Assembly: GCF_002735925.1 (NCBI RefSeq)
Contig: NZ_PEDL01000003.1
Coordinates: forward strand, 1 to 64,000
Source: Sporanaerobium hydrogeniformans
GTDB taxonomy: Bacteria; Bacillota; Clostridia; Lachnospirales; Cellulosilyticaceae
Reading direction: 5' to 3'
Length of the DNA stretch: 64,000 bases
Under the pieces are notes generated by a model that worked only from the letters and a program-made list of their open reading frames with translations, ran no database searches and had not been told where the DNA came from. Below, piece by piece: positions 9,775 through 18,538 of the stretch (position 1 is its first letter; each line of letters starts with the position of its first letter). A program made the position numbers and the translations under genes.

Positions 9775-10329
9775 ATGCTGCCAACTTTCATCACAATCGC
9801 CGTAATTATTGCGGTCATTGTTCTATGGATCATCTCCACCCAGCGCAGACTGGTGGTGCTGGAAGAAAATATCAGCAATGCCATGAGCCAGATCGGGGTG
9901 CAGCTGTCAAGCCGTTTTGACGCTCTGACGGCTCTTTTGGATTTGACAAAGGGCTATGCGGGGTACGAAAGCGAAACGTTGATTGAGACAATCAAATCAA
10001 GAAGAAGCGTCATCACGGCAAAATCCACACCGGATGATGTGATGCGTCAGGAAGGGATTATTGCCGAAGCCTTGGGCAGGATTGCCATGGTAACGGAGCA
10101 GTACCCCGACCTGAAAGCCAATCAAAATTACATCAAAACCATGGACGCAGTGCAGATCTTTGAAAATATGGTGCGGACTAGCCGTCTGATCTACAACAAC
10201 AGTGTAACAAAGCTGAACCGTGAAATCCGAATGTTCCCGGTCTCCATGATCGCCGGGATGCTGGGCTTTCGGCAAAGAGAATATCTTGTGGAGCAGGCTG
10301 ACAAGGCGGATATGCCCAGCATGAAATGA
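9775..10329 (+). CDS. lemA: LemA family membrane protein
   Basis: 184 residues, close to the family's usual size. One N-terminal membrane helix (FITIAVIIAVIVLWII) is followed by a helical domain exposed to one side of the membrane. The LemA pattern is visible: R-L-LEENI-NA-SQI near the N-terminus, then VRTSRLIYNNSVTKLNREIRMFP and MLGFRQREYL near the C-terminus. The ribosome site AAGGAG (9761-9766) precedes ATG 9775. Family role is poorly known; homologues often sit beside small membrane or TPM-domain proteins. Here the next gene overlaps by four bases, which implies translational coupling. Confidence 0.9.
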   Translation: MLPTFITIAVIIAVIVLWIISTQRRLVVLEENISNAMSQIGVQLSSRFDALTALLDLTKGYAGYESETLIETIKSRRSVITAKSTPDDVMRQEGIIAEALGRIAMVTEQYPDLKANQNYIKTMDAVQIFENMVRTSRLIYNNSVTKLNREIRMFPVSMIAGMLGFRQREYLVEQADKADMPSMK

Positions 10330-10607
10330 GGTTCCGGATGTGCAAAAAAGTGAGCGGCCTGATTCTATGCATTGCCTTATTATTTGTCCTCCCTCCCCCG
10401 GCTTTTGCGGCAAATCAGTTCAATACCATGGATATTCAGGCTGGCATTTACGAGGACGGCGGCTTCTTATTCCGTCGGGCGGGGGAGGCGAAGGAATGCC
10501 CCTACTGCGAGAAGAACCATATTCGCCTGGCCACCGAGGAAGAAACCGGGAGGCTGGAGAAGCTTTTAGAACAAGGAAAACCAATTTTACGAATCAAGGA
10601 GGAATAG
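10326..10607 (+). CDS. Small secreted protein with a CxxC motif
   Basis: 93 residues. A clear signal peptide (GLILCIALLFVLPPPAFAA) precedes a short mature part with ECPYCEKNH, a CxxC that could bind metal or form a disulfide. The start overlaps the lemA stop in the four-base ATGA pattern; a second ATG at 10338 is also possible. The gene ends five bases before the next start, so lemA, this gene and the SLH gene look like one operon. I do not recognise the family. Confidence 0.65.
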   Translation: MRFRMCKKVSGLILCIALLFVLPPPAFAANQFNTMDIQAGIYEDGGFLFRRAGEAKECPYCEKNHIRLATEEETGRLEKLLEQGKPILRIKEE

Positions 10608-10612
10608 ACATT

Positions 10613-12016
10613 ATGAAAAAAATACTCAGTATGTTTTTGGTGCTATGCATGGTTGTGATCATGCTACCGGCGCAGGCAATGGCGGCGCATGATATAAACG
10701 TTATGGTAAGTGACGATGCCCCAGCCATCACCACACATCCGGCTGACGCGGCGGTCACCGTGGGTGACAATACCAACTTCACAGTTGCGGCAACGGGAAT
10801 AGATTTAAGATACCAGTGGCAGCTTAACGACGGCTCGGGCTTTAAGAACATCGAGGATGGCGGCGTATACAGCGGCACCACAACGGCGACGCTATCTATC
10901 ACCGGGGCATCCCAAGAGATGGGTGGCTATCAGTACCGCGCCGTCGTTAGCACCACAGGGATTAGCATCCCCTCAAATCCGGCAAAACTGACCCTCATCG
11001 TCCGGCCCGTCATCACAGCTGTCAGCGACGATAGTGGTATTTCGGCGAGCGACGGGTACACAAATGATTCCACGCTGAACATAAGCGGAACCTCTACACC
11101 AAACGCCATGGTCGAACTTTTCGAAGACAATATTTGGATCGGCACCACATCAGCAGACGGGTCCGGAGCATGGAGCTTCGATTATACCGGAACAACGTTG
11201 GCGGAGGGTACATATGCCTTCACTGCGAGTGCCAGCTCTTCCGGGATAACCGTAAGCACTGTCAGCCCCTTTTCCGTGACGATTGACCGGACGCCTCCGT
11301 CCGCGCCAGTCATATTATCCGGTGCAGACGGCACAACAAGCGACACTACCCCAACCTTTACGGGAACGGCGGAGCCAAACAGCGTGGTAAGTCTCTATGA
11401 CACCGACGGAGCTACGGTTCTTGGTACAGCGAACACCGATGCTGGCGGCAACTGGAGCATAACCTCGTCTGTTCTCAGCGTGGAGTCGCATACAATTACA
11501 GCCAAAGCCGCTGATTTAGCGGGCAATGTAAGCATTGCATCCAACGAGCGAACCATCCACATAACCGCGCCGACACCCATACTTACCCCCCTGCCCACAC
11601 CCTCCATCCAAATTGACTATGTCAGCGAGGCGCTGACGGGTTTTGTGTCGGACGGACAATATAGTATTAACGGCAGCGCTTCGTTCACGATATCCTACGG
11701 CGAAGTATTTCCCATCTATTCACAATGGATGGGAAGAAGTGTATCCATTGTCCGCAAGGGCAACGGTACTACCACCTCGGACAGCTCCGCTCAGACGCTT
11801 TCCATTCCCGTTCGCCCCGCCGCGCCCACCAACAGCGACTATACGGTGGAGCATGAAACCACAGCAGGCGCAAATGACGGCAAGCTAAAAGTAACCATCG
11901 CGGATTGCGAGTATAGGTCCTTGAACCACTACAGTGGATTTGGCTGGATATTCCCCAGAATGAATGGAAGGAAAACTTGGTCCCGGACACATACTATGTG
12001 CGCAAAAAGGCGGTAG
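10613..12016 (+). CDS. SLH surface protein, N-terminal part before a frameshift
   Basis: The start is ATG 10613 behind AAGGAGG near 10597. A signal peptide (MKKILSMFLVLCMVVIMLP, cleavage near AMAA) leads to an Ig-like domain (YQWQLNDGSG...YQYRAVV). Two bacterial Ig-like repeats follow, each with a TPNA/EPNS-V-L-D-GT pattern, then a Pro/Thr linker. The frame ends at TAG 12014 after about 30 residues of unrelated-looking sequence. Near 11914-11918 the coding frame should shift: adding one base at AGG/GTCC gives EYR-VLEPLQWIWLDIPQNEW, which runs directly into the frame of the next entry. The two entries are therefore two halves of one gene of about 1110 codons. Confidence 0.8.
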   Translation: MKKILSMFLVLCMVVIMLPAQAMAAHDINVMVSDDAPAITTHPADAAVTVGDNTNFTVAATGIDLRYQWQLNDGSGFKNIEDGGVYSGTTTATLSITGASQEMGGYQYRAVVSTTGISIPSNPAKLTLIVRPVITAVSDDSGISASDGYTNDSTLNISGTSTPNAMVELFEDNIWIGTTSADGSGAWSFDYTGTTLAEGTYAFTASASSSGITVSTVSPFSVTIDRTPPSAPVILSGADGTTSDTTPTFTGTAEPNSVVSLYDTDGATVLGTANTDAGGNWSITSSVLSVESHTITAKAADLAGNVSIASNERTIHITAPTPILTPLPTPSIQIDYVSEALTGFVSDGQYSINGSASFTISYGEVFPIYSQWMGRSVSIVRKGNGTTTSDSSAQTLSIPVRPAAPTNSDYTVEHETTAGANDGKLKVTIADCEYRSLNHYSGFGWIFPRMNGRKTWSRTHTMCAKRR

Positions 12017-13947
12017 AGGGCATCTCCTTTGCAAGCAATAATAGTACAGCGGTTGTCATTAATGCAGGTGCACCTGCACCCGCACCCAACCTTTCCGTCA
12101 CCGATGTCACTCTTGACGCCGTTACCGTGGGTTATAGGTCGACCGCCTACCAAAATATCGTCATCACCAACAGCAGCGATGCGCAGGCGATCATTACCAG
12201 TGTGACAACTGACCACCCATCCGTGTTTTCGATACATTCTGGCCAATCCTTCGTTGCTGCCAACAGCAGCATCAACTCATGGCAAATAAGGGCTGCAACG
12301 GGTCTTGCGGTGGGCACATATACCGCCACCATCACCGTCACTTATGACGGCGGACGCACCGCAACGGCAGCAGTTTCCATCATTGTAAACGCAGTGGGCA
12401 ACTATACCGTCATCTTCAACCCGAATGGGGGTACGGTCAGTGAAGCTTCACGTTCGGTTGCACCCGATACGGCGGTAGGAGTACTCCCAACACCGACACG
12501 TTTTGGCAGTTACAGCTTTAACGGCTGGTACACGGCGACAAGTGGTGGAACGCAGATCTCCGCAAGCACAACCGTCAGTGCAAATGTGATCTACTATGCC
12601 CATTGGACTTACACAGGAGGTGGTGGCTCTGGAAGTGGCGGAGGAAACTCCTCAAATGACAACAGCAGTCCTGTCATCGTCACCCTACCCACATCGGACA
12701 AGCCGAATTCACCCACACAGGGGGAAATCAAGGTTCCAGGTGCAGTGGACAGCAAAGGCAATGTCACAGTGAGCATCATTGACAAAAGTGTGACCGACGC
12801 CTTTGACAAGGCATTGGTTGAAGCCACGAAAAACGGCATTGAACAAAATGGCATCACGGTGGTTCTCCATGTGGATACCAGAAGCAAGACCGGGTCTCAT
12901 GTTACAGTCAATCTACCAAAAGCTGTGCAAGATACTATCATTGCGAAGAAAATCGTCAACACCGTTGTGGTGGTGGACAATCCTGACATCAGAGTCGGCA
13001 TGGACTTGGCAACTGTGAAAGAAATCAACAGACAGGCAAAATCTGATGTAAATATCACCGCCATCCGCACAGATAGTGGTAAACTGACAGCCGAGGCGAA
13101 AAAGGCGATTGGTAGCCGTCCGGTATTTGACCTCAAGGTAAACTACGGCAACGGCAAGGTAGTCAGTAGCTTCGGCGTAGGCAGCGTATCGATAACCATC
13201 CCATATACCCTCGGTGTAAATGAAAAGGCCGAGAATGTGCAGGCTGTGTATGTGGACAGCAAGGTGCATTGGCTGGTAAACTCGGTCTATGACAGTGTGG
13301 AAAAGGTACTGCGTTTCAGCACCGATCATTTTTCCACCTACGGTATCGGCTATAAACAGGCCAATACGGCATTTACGGACATTGCAGGCCACTGGGCAAA
13401 GGAAGATATTGAGTTTGTAGTAAGTCGTGGATTGTTCAGCGGCACTTCTGAAACCAAGTTCAGCCCGAATACCACCATGACAAGAGGAATGTTCGTCACC
13501 GCCCTCGGACGCTTGGCAAACGCCGATGTAAGCGGTTACGCAAAGAGCAGCTTCAGCGATGTGAAGGACGATGCCTACTATATGGGCTGCATTGAGTGGG
13601 CAAATAAAAACAACATCATAAGCGGGGTTGGTAATGGAAAGTTTGCCCCCGATCAGTCCATCACTCGTGAGCAGATGGTCGTCATTATGAGCAACTATGC
13701 CAAGACCATGGGTTATACTTTGCCGAAGGTTCATGTGGAAAACATCTTTGCCGATAACGCTAAAATCAATGCCTACGCAAAGGAAGCCGTGAAGCAGATG
13801 CACATGGCAGGCGTGATCAGCGGCAAAAATGGCAATCTCTTTGACTCACAGGGTACGGCTACAAGAGCCGAGGTATCTGCTGTGCTGTGCCACTTTGTGG
13901 AGCTGGCGATTTCCAGTGACACGACACAAGGCTGGACTGCACCATGA
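11977..13947 (+). CDS. SLH surface protein, C-terminal part after the frameshift
   Basis: The same frame is open from 11918, and the ATG at 11977 has no convincing ribosome site. This is the downstream half of the gene that starts at 10613. Domains are: a beta-sandwich segment (VTLDAVTVGYRSTAYQNIVI...); an InlB B-type repeat (YTVIFNPNGGTV...YYAHW, about 12400-12606); a Gly/Ser linker; a conserved globular region ending in FSTDHFSTYGIGY; and three SLH modules (13375-13900) with FSDV, TREQM and TRAEV cores. The C-terminal third resembles the protein at 2-4396, so the two are paralogous wall-anchored proteins. If the frameshift is real, the cell wall anchor is lost from the translated product. 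Confidence 0.85.
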   Translation: MVPDTYYVRKKAVEGISFASNNSTAVVINAGAPAPAPNLSVTDVTLDAVTVGYRSTAYQNIVITNSSDAQAIITSVTTDHPSVFSIHSGQSFVAANSSINSWQIRAATGLAVGTYTATITVTYDGGRTATAAVSIIVNAVGNYTVIFNPNGGTVSEASRSVAPDTAVGVLPTPTRFGSYSFNGWYTATSGGTQISASTTVSANVIYYAHWTYTGGGGSGSGGGNSSNDNSSPVIVTLPTSDKPNSPTQGEIKVPGAVDSKGNVTVSIIDKSVTDAFDKALVEATKNGIEQNGITVVLHVDTRSKTGSHVTVNLPKAVQDTIIAKKIVNTVVVVDNPDIRVGMDLATVKEINRQAKSDVNITAIRTDSGKLTAEAKKAIGSRPVFDLKVNYGNGKVVSSFGVGSVSITIPYTLGVNEKAENVQAVYVDSKVHWLVNSVYDSVEKVLRFSTDHFSTYGIGYKQANTAFTDIAGHWAKEDIEFVVSRGLFSGTSETKFSPNTTMTRGMFVTALGRLANADVSGYAKSSFSDVKDDAYYMGCIEWANKNNIISGVGNGKFAPDQSITREQMVVIMSNYAKTMGYTLPKVHVENIFADNAKINAYAKEAVKQMHMAGVISGKNGNLFDSQGTATRAEVSAVLCHFVELAISSDTTQGWTAP

Positions 13948-14066
13948 GCGAACTGGAACGGCTAAATAATAAGAATAGGTTTAACCTTATCCAGTAGGGT
14001 GATATACAGCAGGTTCCAGAGAAATAAGTTTGAAAGTCAGCATTTACATAGCTCTATGAGACTGAG

Positions 14067-14107
14067 AAAAGGCAGGCTGTCCCACCAAGGGAATAGCCTG
14101 CCTTTTC
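14067..14107 (+). terminator. Terminator after the SLH/lemA operon
   Basis: AAAAGGCAGGCT (14067-14078) pairs perfectly with AGCCTGCCTTTT (14095-14106). It is a strong stem, 120 bases after the SLH stop. Confidence 0.85.
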
Positions 14108-14196
14108 TGTTTGCTTGAACCAATTGGATTACAAAAATATTCTCGAAGGCTTCTGAATAAGATATTTTTGGGAGAGAATTCGAGCCAGAAGCAAAA

Positions 14197-14224
14197 CACG
14201 TCCAAAGATATGATTTTGGACGTG
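14197..14224. other. Hairpin in the 13,948-14,328 gap
   Basis: CACGTCCAAA and TTTTGGACGTG form a stem of about ten base pairs with a short loop and no T tract after it. Apart from this and the terminator at 14067, the gap between the SLH gene and the DUF2284 gene shows nothing recognisable. Confidence 0.4.
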
Positions 14225-14328
14225 ACAGAGTGATTTAGATGTCTTTCGGATTTAGTGAGGTTGTGTGGTCAGGAGAGATGTGGTAAAATTATATATTTAA
14301 TGAAAGATTAAATTTTATGAGGTAAATT

Positions 14329-14856
14329 ATGATATTCCAAAAATCTTTACTACAAGAAATAGGTATTTATCAATATGGGTTAATTGATACAAAACAGATT
14401 ATTTTTTCAGGTGAAGTTCGTAGGTTGTGTGAAGGTAATGTTTGTAGAAACTACGGCACTACGTGGGCCTGCCCACCTGCTATTGGTACGTTTGATGAAT
14501 GTAAAGAAAAAAGTTTAGAATATGACATGGCATTAGTTTTTAATGCAAAATATAATTTGGAAGATTCTTTTGATTATGAAGGTATGTTATTTGGGCACAA
14601 AGAGTTTAAAAAAGTTTGTGACAATCTAGCTAGTTTAGTGAAAGAGAAACTAACGGATTATTTGTTATTATCAAATGAAGGTTGTATCAGATGTAGTAAT
14701 TGTACCTACCCACATTATCCATGTAGATTCCCTGAAAAGCTCTTTCCGTCTGTTGAGGGTTTTGGAATAAGGATCGATGCTCTTGCTAAATCGGCAAACA
14801 TTAAATATATTAACGGAGAGAATACTGTTACATATTTTGGGTTACTACTTTATTAA
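14329..14856 (+). CDS. DUF2284 predicted metal-binding protein
   Basis: 175 residues. Two cysteine groups are visible: LCEGNVCRNYGTTWACPP (C-x4-C-x8-C) and CIRCSNCTYPHYPC. This is the pattern of DUF2284 proteins, thought to bind a metal or iron-sulfur centre, with no established function. GAGG upstream serves as a weak ribosome site. The gene stands alone between the SLH terminator and a run of broken genes. Confidence 0.85.
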   Translation: MIFQKSLLQEIGIYQYGLIDTKQIIFSGEVRRLCEGNVCRNYGTTWACPPAIGTFDECKEKSLEYDMALVFNAKYNLEDSFDYEGMLFGHKEFKKVCDNLASLVKEKLTDYLLLSNEGCIRCSNCTYPHYPCRFPEKLFPSVEGFGIRIDALAKSANIKYINGENTVTYFGLLLY

Positions 14857-14882
14857 AAGCCGGATATATAAGCCCTTAAGCA

Positions 14883-15287
14883 AAAAAGCAGAAAAATTGG
14901 CTTTCGAACCAGTCGTTTGTGAAGAAATATGGGTTTGAGGTTGTGGACAGTACTGATTACGGCTATGAGCTGCTTGCACTCTCCTTTGACGGAGCAATGC
15001 CACGGTTTACACAGAAAGTGAAAAATAGCAAAATAGACAGCGATGAATTGACGATTTACTACGATATGCAGTGCCCATTTGTCTATCAAAACATTGAAAA
15101 GCTGAAAGTGTTTTGTGAAACAGAAGGTATCAGTGCCATTTTCAATCAAGTGGATACGCTGGAGCAAGCGAAAGAACTGCCCTGCGTGTTCAACAACTAC
15201 AGCATATTTTATAAGAGAGAATTTGAAACGGTGAATCAGGTGGATGTTGCCTACATAAAAAGGCTTCTGAAGAAAGGTGATCAATAA
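14883..15287 (+). pseudogene. C-terminal fragment of a YoaP-type GNAT acetyltransferase
   Basis: The frame is open from 14880, just after a stop, and gives KNWLSNQSFVKKYGFEVVD followed by ELLALSFDGAMPRF. It continues through TIYYDMQCPFVYQNIEKLK. This matches my memory of the C-terminal YoaP-like domain that follows a GNAT acetyltransferase. The acetyltransferase half (about 120 residues) is absent: the sequence just upstream belongs to the DUF2284 gene. A GTG at 14919 could start a short product, but no ribosome site is seen. Confidence 0.6.
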
Positions 15288-15570
15288 ATGAAATATCAAG
15301 GTGATAAAATCTGAGCCACATAATATGGAGCTGTATTTTGAGGAAGATGACTTTGACTGTTTTATCGCAAAGCTGAAAGCCCACAATGATATACGGTATT
15401 TAGATAAAGAAGTGAAAGAGGCAAGTTGGGGGCAGCGATCCATCAAGTTTTATGATCCGGATGGGCATATTATAGAAGTTGGCGAAAATATGAAAATGGT
15501 TGTGAAACGTTTTCTGGATTCAGGTATGTCAATGGATGAAGTCTCGAAACGCATGGATGTGTCCGTGTAG
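15288..15570 (+). pseudogene. VOC (glyoxalase-like) protein with an internal deletion
   Basis: ATG 15288 directly follows the previous stop (TAAATG) and reads MKYQG, a usual VOC start, but stops after eight codons. A different frame from 15301 gives MELYFEEDDFDCFIAKL, VKEASWGQRSIKFYDPDGHI and IEVGE, the second half of a glyoxalase/bleomycin-resistance fold. The stretch that should link the two halves is missing. The former gene pair (acetyltransferase and VOC) was probably an operon. Confidence 0.6.
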
Positions 15571-15674
15571 GATTTGAAAATACTTTTAAATGATTAAGAC
15601 AAAACTCAGCACAAAAAATCGGGAGTAATAACTTCTAAAGTAATATACTGAGATCACAGATAGGAGGTGAAACC

Positions 15675-16532
15675 ATGAGATGGACAGAATGTATCAGCGA
15701 TGCTATCACTTTTATTGAGGACAATATCGCTGAAGAAATCACAGTGGAAGATATAGCAAAAGAGGTGCACCTCTCGCCCTTCTATTTTCAAAAGGGATTT
15801 GCTATGCTCTGTGATTTTACGGTAAGCGATTATATCCGAAATAGGCGACTTGCCCTTGCCGGAAGTGAAATTGCGGCAACAGAAGCAAAAATCATTGATG
15901 TTGCGGTCAAATATGGCTACGATTCTCCTGACAGCTTCACAAAGGCATTTACTCGTTTTCATGGCTGCACTCCTACCGCTGTGAGGAAAGACGGTGCGAG
16001 CATCAAATCTTTTGCACCGATTTCTGTCAAATTCACTTTAGAAGGAGGCTATTCTATGGACTACAAAATTATAGAAAAAGAAGCTTTTACTGTTGTGGGA
16101 CTGCAAAGAACATTTAAGTATGATGAGGCAATGACTGAAGTACCAAAGCTTTGGAGCGAGTTTCACCAAATGGCACAGGGCAAGGCGATCTGCCCCATGT
16201 ACGGCATCAATGCAGATGAATTTATGGAGGGAAATGAGTTTGAATACACCATCGCTGATAATTACGATGCATCAAAGGAAATTCCCGATGACTTCACCAT
16301 AAAGGTAATCCCGAAATTCACATGGGCGGTATTTACCTGCAAGGGCAAGATGCCTGATGTGATGCAAAAGGTCAATAAACAAATCTATTCTGAGTGGCTA
16401 CCAAATTGTAAGGAGTACGAAATTGCCGCAGGTTACTGTATCGAGATGTATGAAGACCCAACAGAATATCCAAACGGTGTCCAGGACGAAAATTATTACA
16501 GCGAGATTTGGATACCGGTTAAACGTAAATAA
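15675..16532 (+). CDS. AraC-family regulator with GyrI-like effector domain
   Basis: 285 residues, start behind AGGAGGTG (15662-15669). The N-terminal 105 residues carry the AraC double helix-turn-helix (VEDIAKEVHLSPFYFQKGF and IIDVAVKYGYDSPDSFTKAF). The C-terminal part (about 125-285) is a GyrI-like/YdeE-type small-molecule-binding domain (YKIIEKEAFTVVGLQ...IWIPVK). Such proteins sense hydrophobic or drug-like ligands and switch on nearby genes. The neighbouring genes upstream are broken, so its present target is unclear. Confidence 0.9.
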   Translation: MRWTECISDAITFIEDNIAEEITVEDIAKEVHLSPFYFQKGFAMLCDFTVSDYIRNRRLALAGSEIAATEAKIIDVAVKYGYDSPDSFTKAFTRFHGCTPTAVRKDGASIKSFAPISVKFTLEGGYSMDYKIIEKEAFTVVGLQRTFKYDEAMTEVPKLWSEFHQMAQGKAICPMYGINADEFMEGNEFEYTIADNYDASKEIPDDFTIKVIPKFTWAVFTCKGKMPDVMQKVNKQIYSEWLPNCKEYEIAAGYCIEMYEDPTEYPNGVQDENYYSEIWIPVKRK

Positions 16533-16537
16533 AAAAG

Positions 16538-16583
16538 AAAACCTCTTACGACTATCATTTCTGATAACCGCAAGAGGTTTTTT
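16538..16583 (+). terminator. Terminator after the AraC/GyrI gene
   Basis: AAAACCTCTTACG pairs with CGCAAGAGGTTTT, one mismatch, followed by a run of T. It begins just after the stop codon. Confidence 0.8.
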
Positions 16584-16957
16584 GTCTATTCAGATATTTA
16601 TGAGGTTTTTCCTAAAAATAGGTATAGTTCCCCTTACCCTTACCCCAATTTTCTCCCGCCCTATTCAATTAGATCATGTACTTATGTCGTATCAAAAGCT
16701 AATAAATATTATTATTGCATAATGATTTATAATATAGATATGAGGTATTAGAAAATAACATGTATTCTCAGCGTACATATGTTATAGACGGTAAGATATT
16801 TTCATACTGATAATAATTATAGTTACTACACGGATAAGGATTTCTGTACACAAAAAAACAGAATAACAAGAATTAATAAATTAAATCTAGAATCTGAAGT
16901 AGTAAAAGAAATAGACCATTCTAAAATTAAAGGAAGAATAGAGATTATTTATATAAT
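16584..16957. other. Intergenic stretch with no recognisable gene
   Basis: About 370 AT-rich bases hold stop codons in all frames. The final bases carry the AGGAGG ribosome site (16958-16963) of the next gene. No RNA gene or repeat was recognised. Confidence 0.5.
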
Positions 16958-16969
16958 AGGAGGAAATGT

Positions 16970-17608
16970 ATGGAGTTTATTTTTATTTTAACTAAGTATA
17001 ATGATAAATCATTCAAGCCACAAGTAAGTAAGGCATTAGAAAAGAGAACAGAATTAGTTTCAAGAACAGAACACCCCCAGATGTGGAAATGTGTAGATAA
17101 AATGAACTTGAAGGCAAAAGCCTCCGAAGAAGTGCTGAAAAAGCGACATAGTAGATATAAGCTATATGGAATATTATTACTGATTCTAGGTTTTTTTCTA
17201 TTAATCCCTTCATTAATGGAACCTAGGGAAATGCTAATACCGTTACTAGTAAGTACCTTTACAATTGGTATAGGAATATTAAATTTTAGGTATGCAAGAA
17301 AATCGAAAAAGGTAAAGCTAACATCATTTGATAAAGCTGCAATAAAGCTATTTAGTGAATATGAAAAAATCCCTATGGTTACAGTTACCTTTACTAATGA
17401 TAAAGTTCAATTAGTAGGAAATGTTACAATTGGTTATAGTGAAATAGAAAAAATTTTCATCACAGAGGATTTGTTTATCTTAATTTGGAATAAAAGAATT
17501 GCTGTTTTACAAAAGAAGGATTTATCGTCTTATAATGTAGAAGAATTTATAAGCTTTATTACATACAAATCACATAATTTATTTGAAATAGTGAATATCA
17601 GTGAATAA
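16970..17608 (+). CDS. YcxB-like membrane protein
   Basis: 212 residues, ATG 16970 after AGGAGG at six bases. Two adjacent membrane helices (YGILLLILGFFLLIP and MLIPLLVSTFTIGIGIL, about residues 65-105) are followed by a C-terminal domain (VTFTNDKVQLVGNV...YSEIEKIFITEDLFIL). That order and the closing domain fit the YcxB-like family of unknown function. No operon partner: the next gene is convergent. Confidence 0.7.
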   Translation: MEFIFILTKYNDKSFKPQVSKALEKRTELVSRTEHPQMWKCVDKMNLKAKASEEVLKKRHSRYKLYGILLLILGFFLLIPSLMEPREMLIPLLVSTFTIGIGILNFRYARKSKKVKLTSFDKAAIKLFSEYEKIPMVTVTFTNDKVQLVGNVTIGYSEIEKIFITEDLFILIWNKRIAVLQKKDLSSYNVEEFISFITYKSHNLFEIVNISE

Positions 17609-17623
17609 AACGAACAAAAGTAA

Positions 17624-17660
17624 AAAATGGAAACAGAGATTTATTTCTCAGCTTCCATTT
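17624..17660. terminator. Shared terminator between convergent genes
   Basis: AAAATGGAAACAGAGA pairs imperfectly with TTCTCAGCTTCCATTT. A-rich and T-rich flanks on both sides suit termination in both directions, for the YcxB-like gene and the oxidase-like gene. Confidence 0.65.
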
Positions 17661-17675
17661 AGCTTATTTGGCACA

Positions 17676-18092
17676 TTAAATATTAAAATCTTCTGACTTG
17701 AAAGTACTGTAGTACCGTCCTTGATTAGCAGTGAATTTCAGTACGCAGTAGTCTGGATCAGCTACCCCTTTTGGGTAATACATCGTATCGCTTTTACGCC
17801 AAATCATTTCCTTGGTTAAGCTATCTTCAAGGACTTCCATTGTGCCCTTTAGCATAACTCCCCTAAAAAATCGTTTATCACAAAAATAAATACAGGCATT
17901 AGGATTTTCTCTATACTGTGTCACACGCATGGATGATGTGTTGGTTGTAAAATAGAAAACTCGGATTCCTTCTCTCTTTCTTGGCGGTAGCATTGCTTTT
18001 GTATTAGGGAAACCAGCCGAATCCATGGAGCTTATGAACGAAACGGCTTGTTTATCAATTAAATTTCCGATCGTTTTTTCTGTATCTTTCAT
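17676..18092 (-). CDS. Pyridoxamine 5'-phosphate oxidase-like flavin-binding protein
   Basis: 138 residues with a split-barrel FMN-binding pattern: VSFISSMDSAGFPNTKAML near the start, then VFYFTTNTSSMRVTQYRENP and NACIYFCDK, and a C-terminal YYSTF. Members of this general-stress/PNPOx-like group bind FMN, F420 or heme; the reaction is not predictable. AGGAGG precedes the start at 18092. A truncated HxlR-type regulator lies just upstream on the same strand. Confidence 0.85.
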   Translation of the reverse strand: MKDTEKTIGNLIDKQAVSFISSMDSAGFPNTKAMLPPRKREGIRVFYFTTNTSSMRVTQYRENPNACIYFCDKRFFRGVMLKGTMEVLEDSLTKEMIWRKSDTMYYPKGVADPDYCVLKFTANQGRYYSTFKSEDFNI

Positions 18093-18168
18093 ATTATCAT
18101 CCTCCTTATATGTAAATTATAAGAGCATAATGCAGAGAAGTAAAGTAGCCACTTTTTTGTGAGTAAGG

Positions 18169-18435
18169 TTAATCAATAAATCCCTTTTCCCACAAGATGT
18201 GATCCATACAGTTTTCTTCCATAAAATCAATTCTAACATTCTGCATGATAGTTATGGCTTGTAGCAGTTGATGGCCTCGTTCAGTCAAACAATATTGCGA
18301 TTTTAGCGGATAGCCCTTAAGTGAATCAGTATATCTCAAGCCATCGCATAATGTGGTGGTTTTTAGTATACTCAAAAATAGAAAGGGAGAAAAAGAGATG
18401 GCAAGAAAAAAGATAGCCTTGCATTTAAAAAACAT
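18169..18435 (-). pseudogene. Truncated HxlR-type regulator
   Basis: The C-terminal 60 residues (GLRYTDSLKGYPLKSQYCLT, then ERGHQLLQAITIMQNV) match the wing and C-terminal helix of HxlR-type winged-helix regulators. The first 30 residues are a hydrophobic, unrelated-looking stretch, and the recognition helix is missing. No ribosome site supports the start. It is probably the tail of a regulator that once controlled the downstream oxidase-like gene. Confidence 0.55.
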
Positions 18436-18538
18436 AGGAATCTATCGATGTTATTTTGGATATAATGTAATGCTTTACAAGTATGTTAAAATTATTTAAG
18501 ATTATGGAAACAGATAAATAGTAAGTGGTGGAGGCAAT

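Noticed and set aside
12913-13803. Long minus-strand ORF of 296 codons
   Set aside because: It lies wholly opposite the SLH half-gene, has no ribosome site and no recognisable family. It is a shadow produced by the GC-rich codon pattern.
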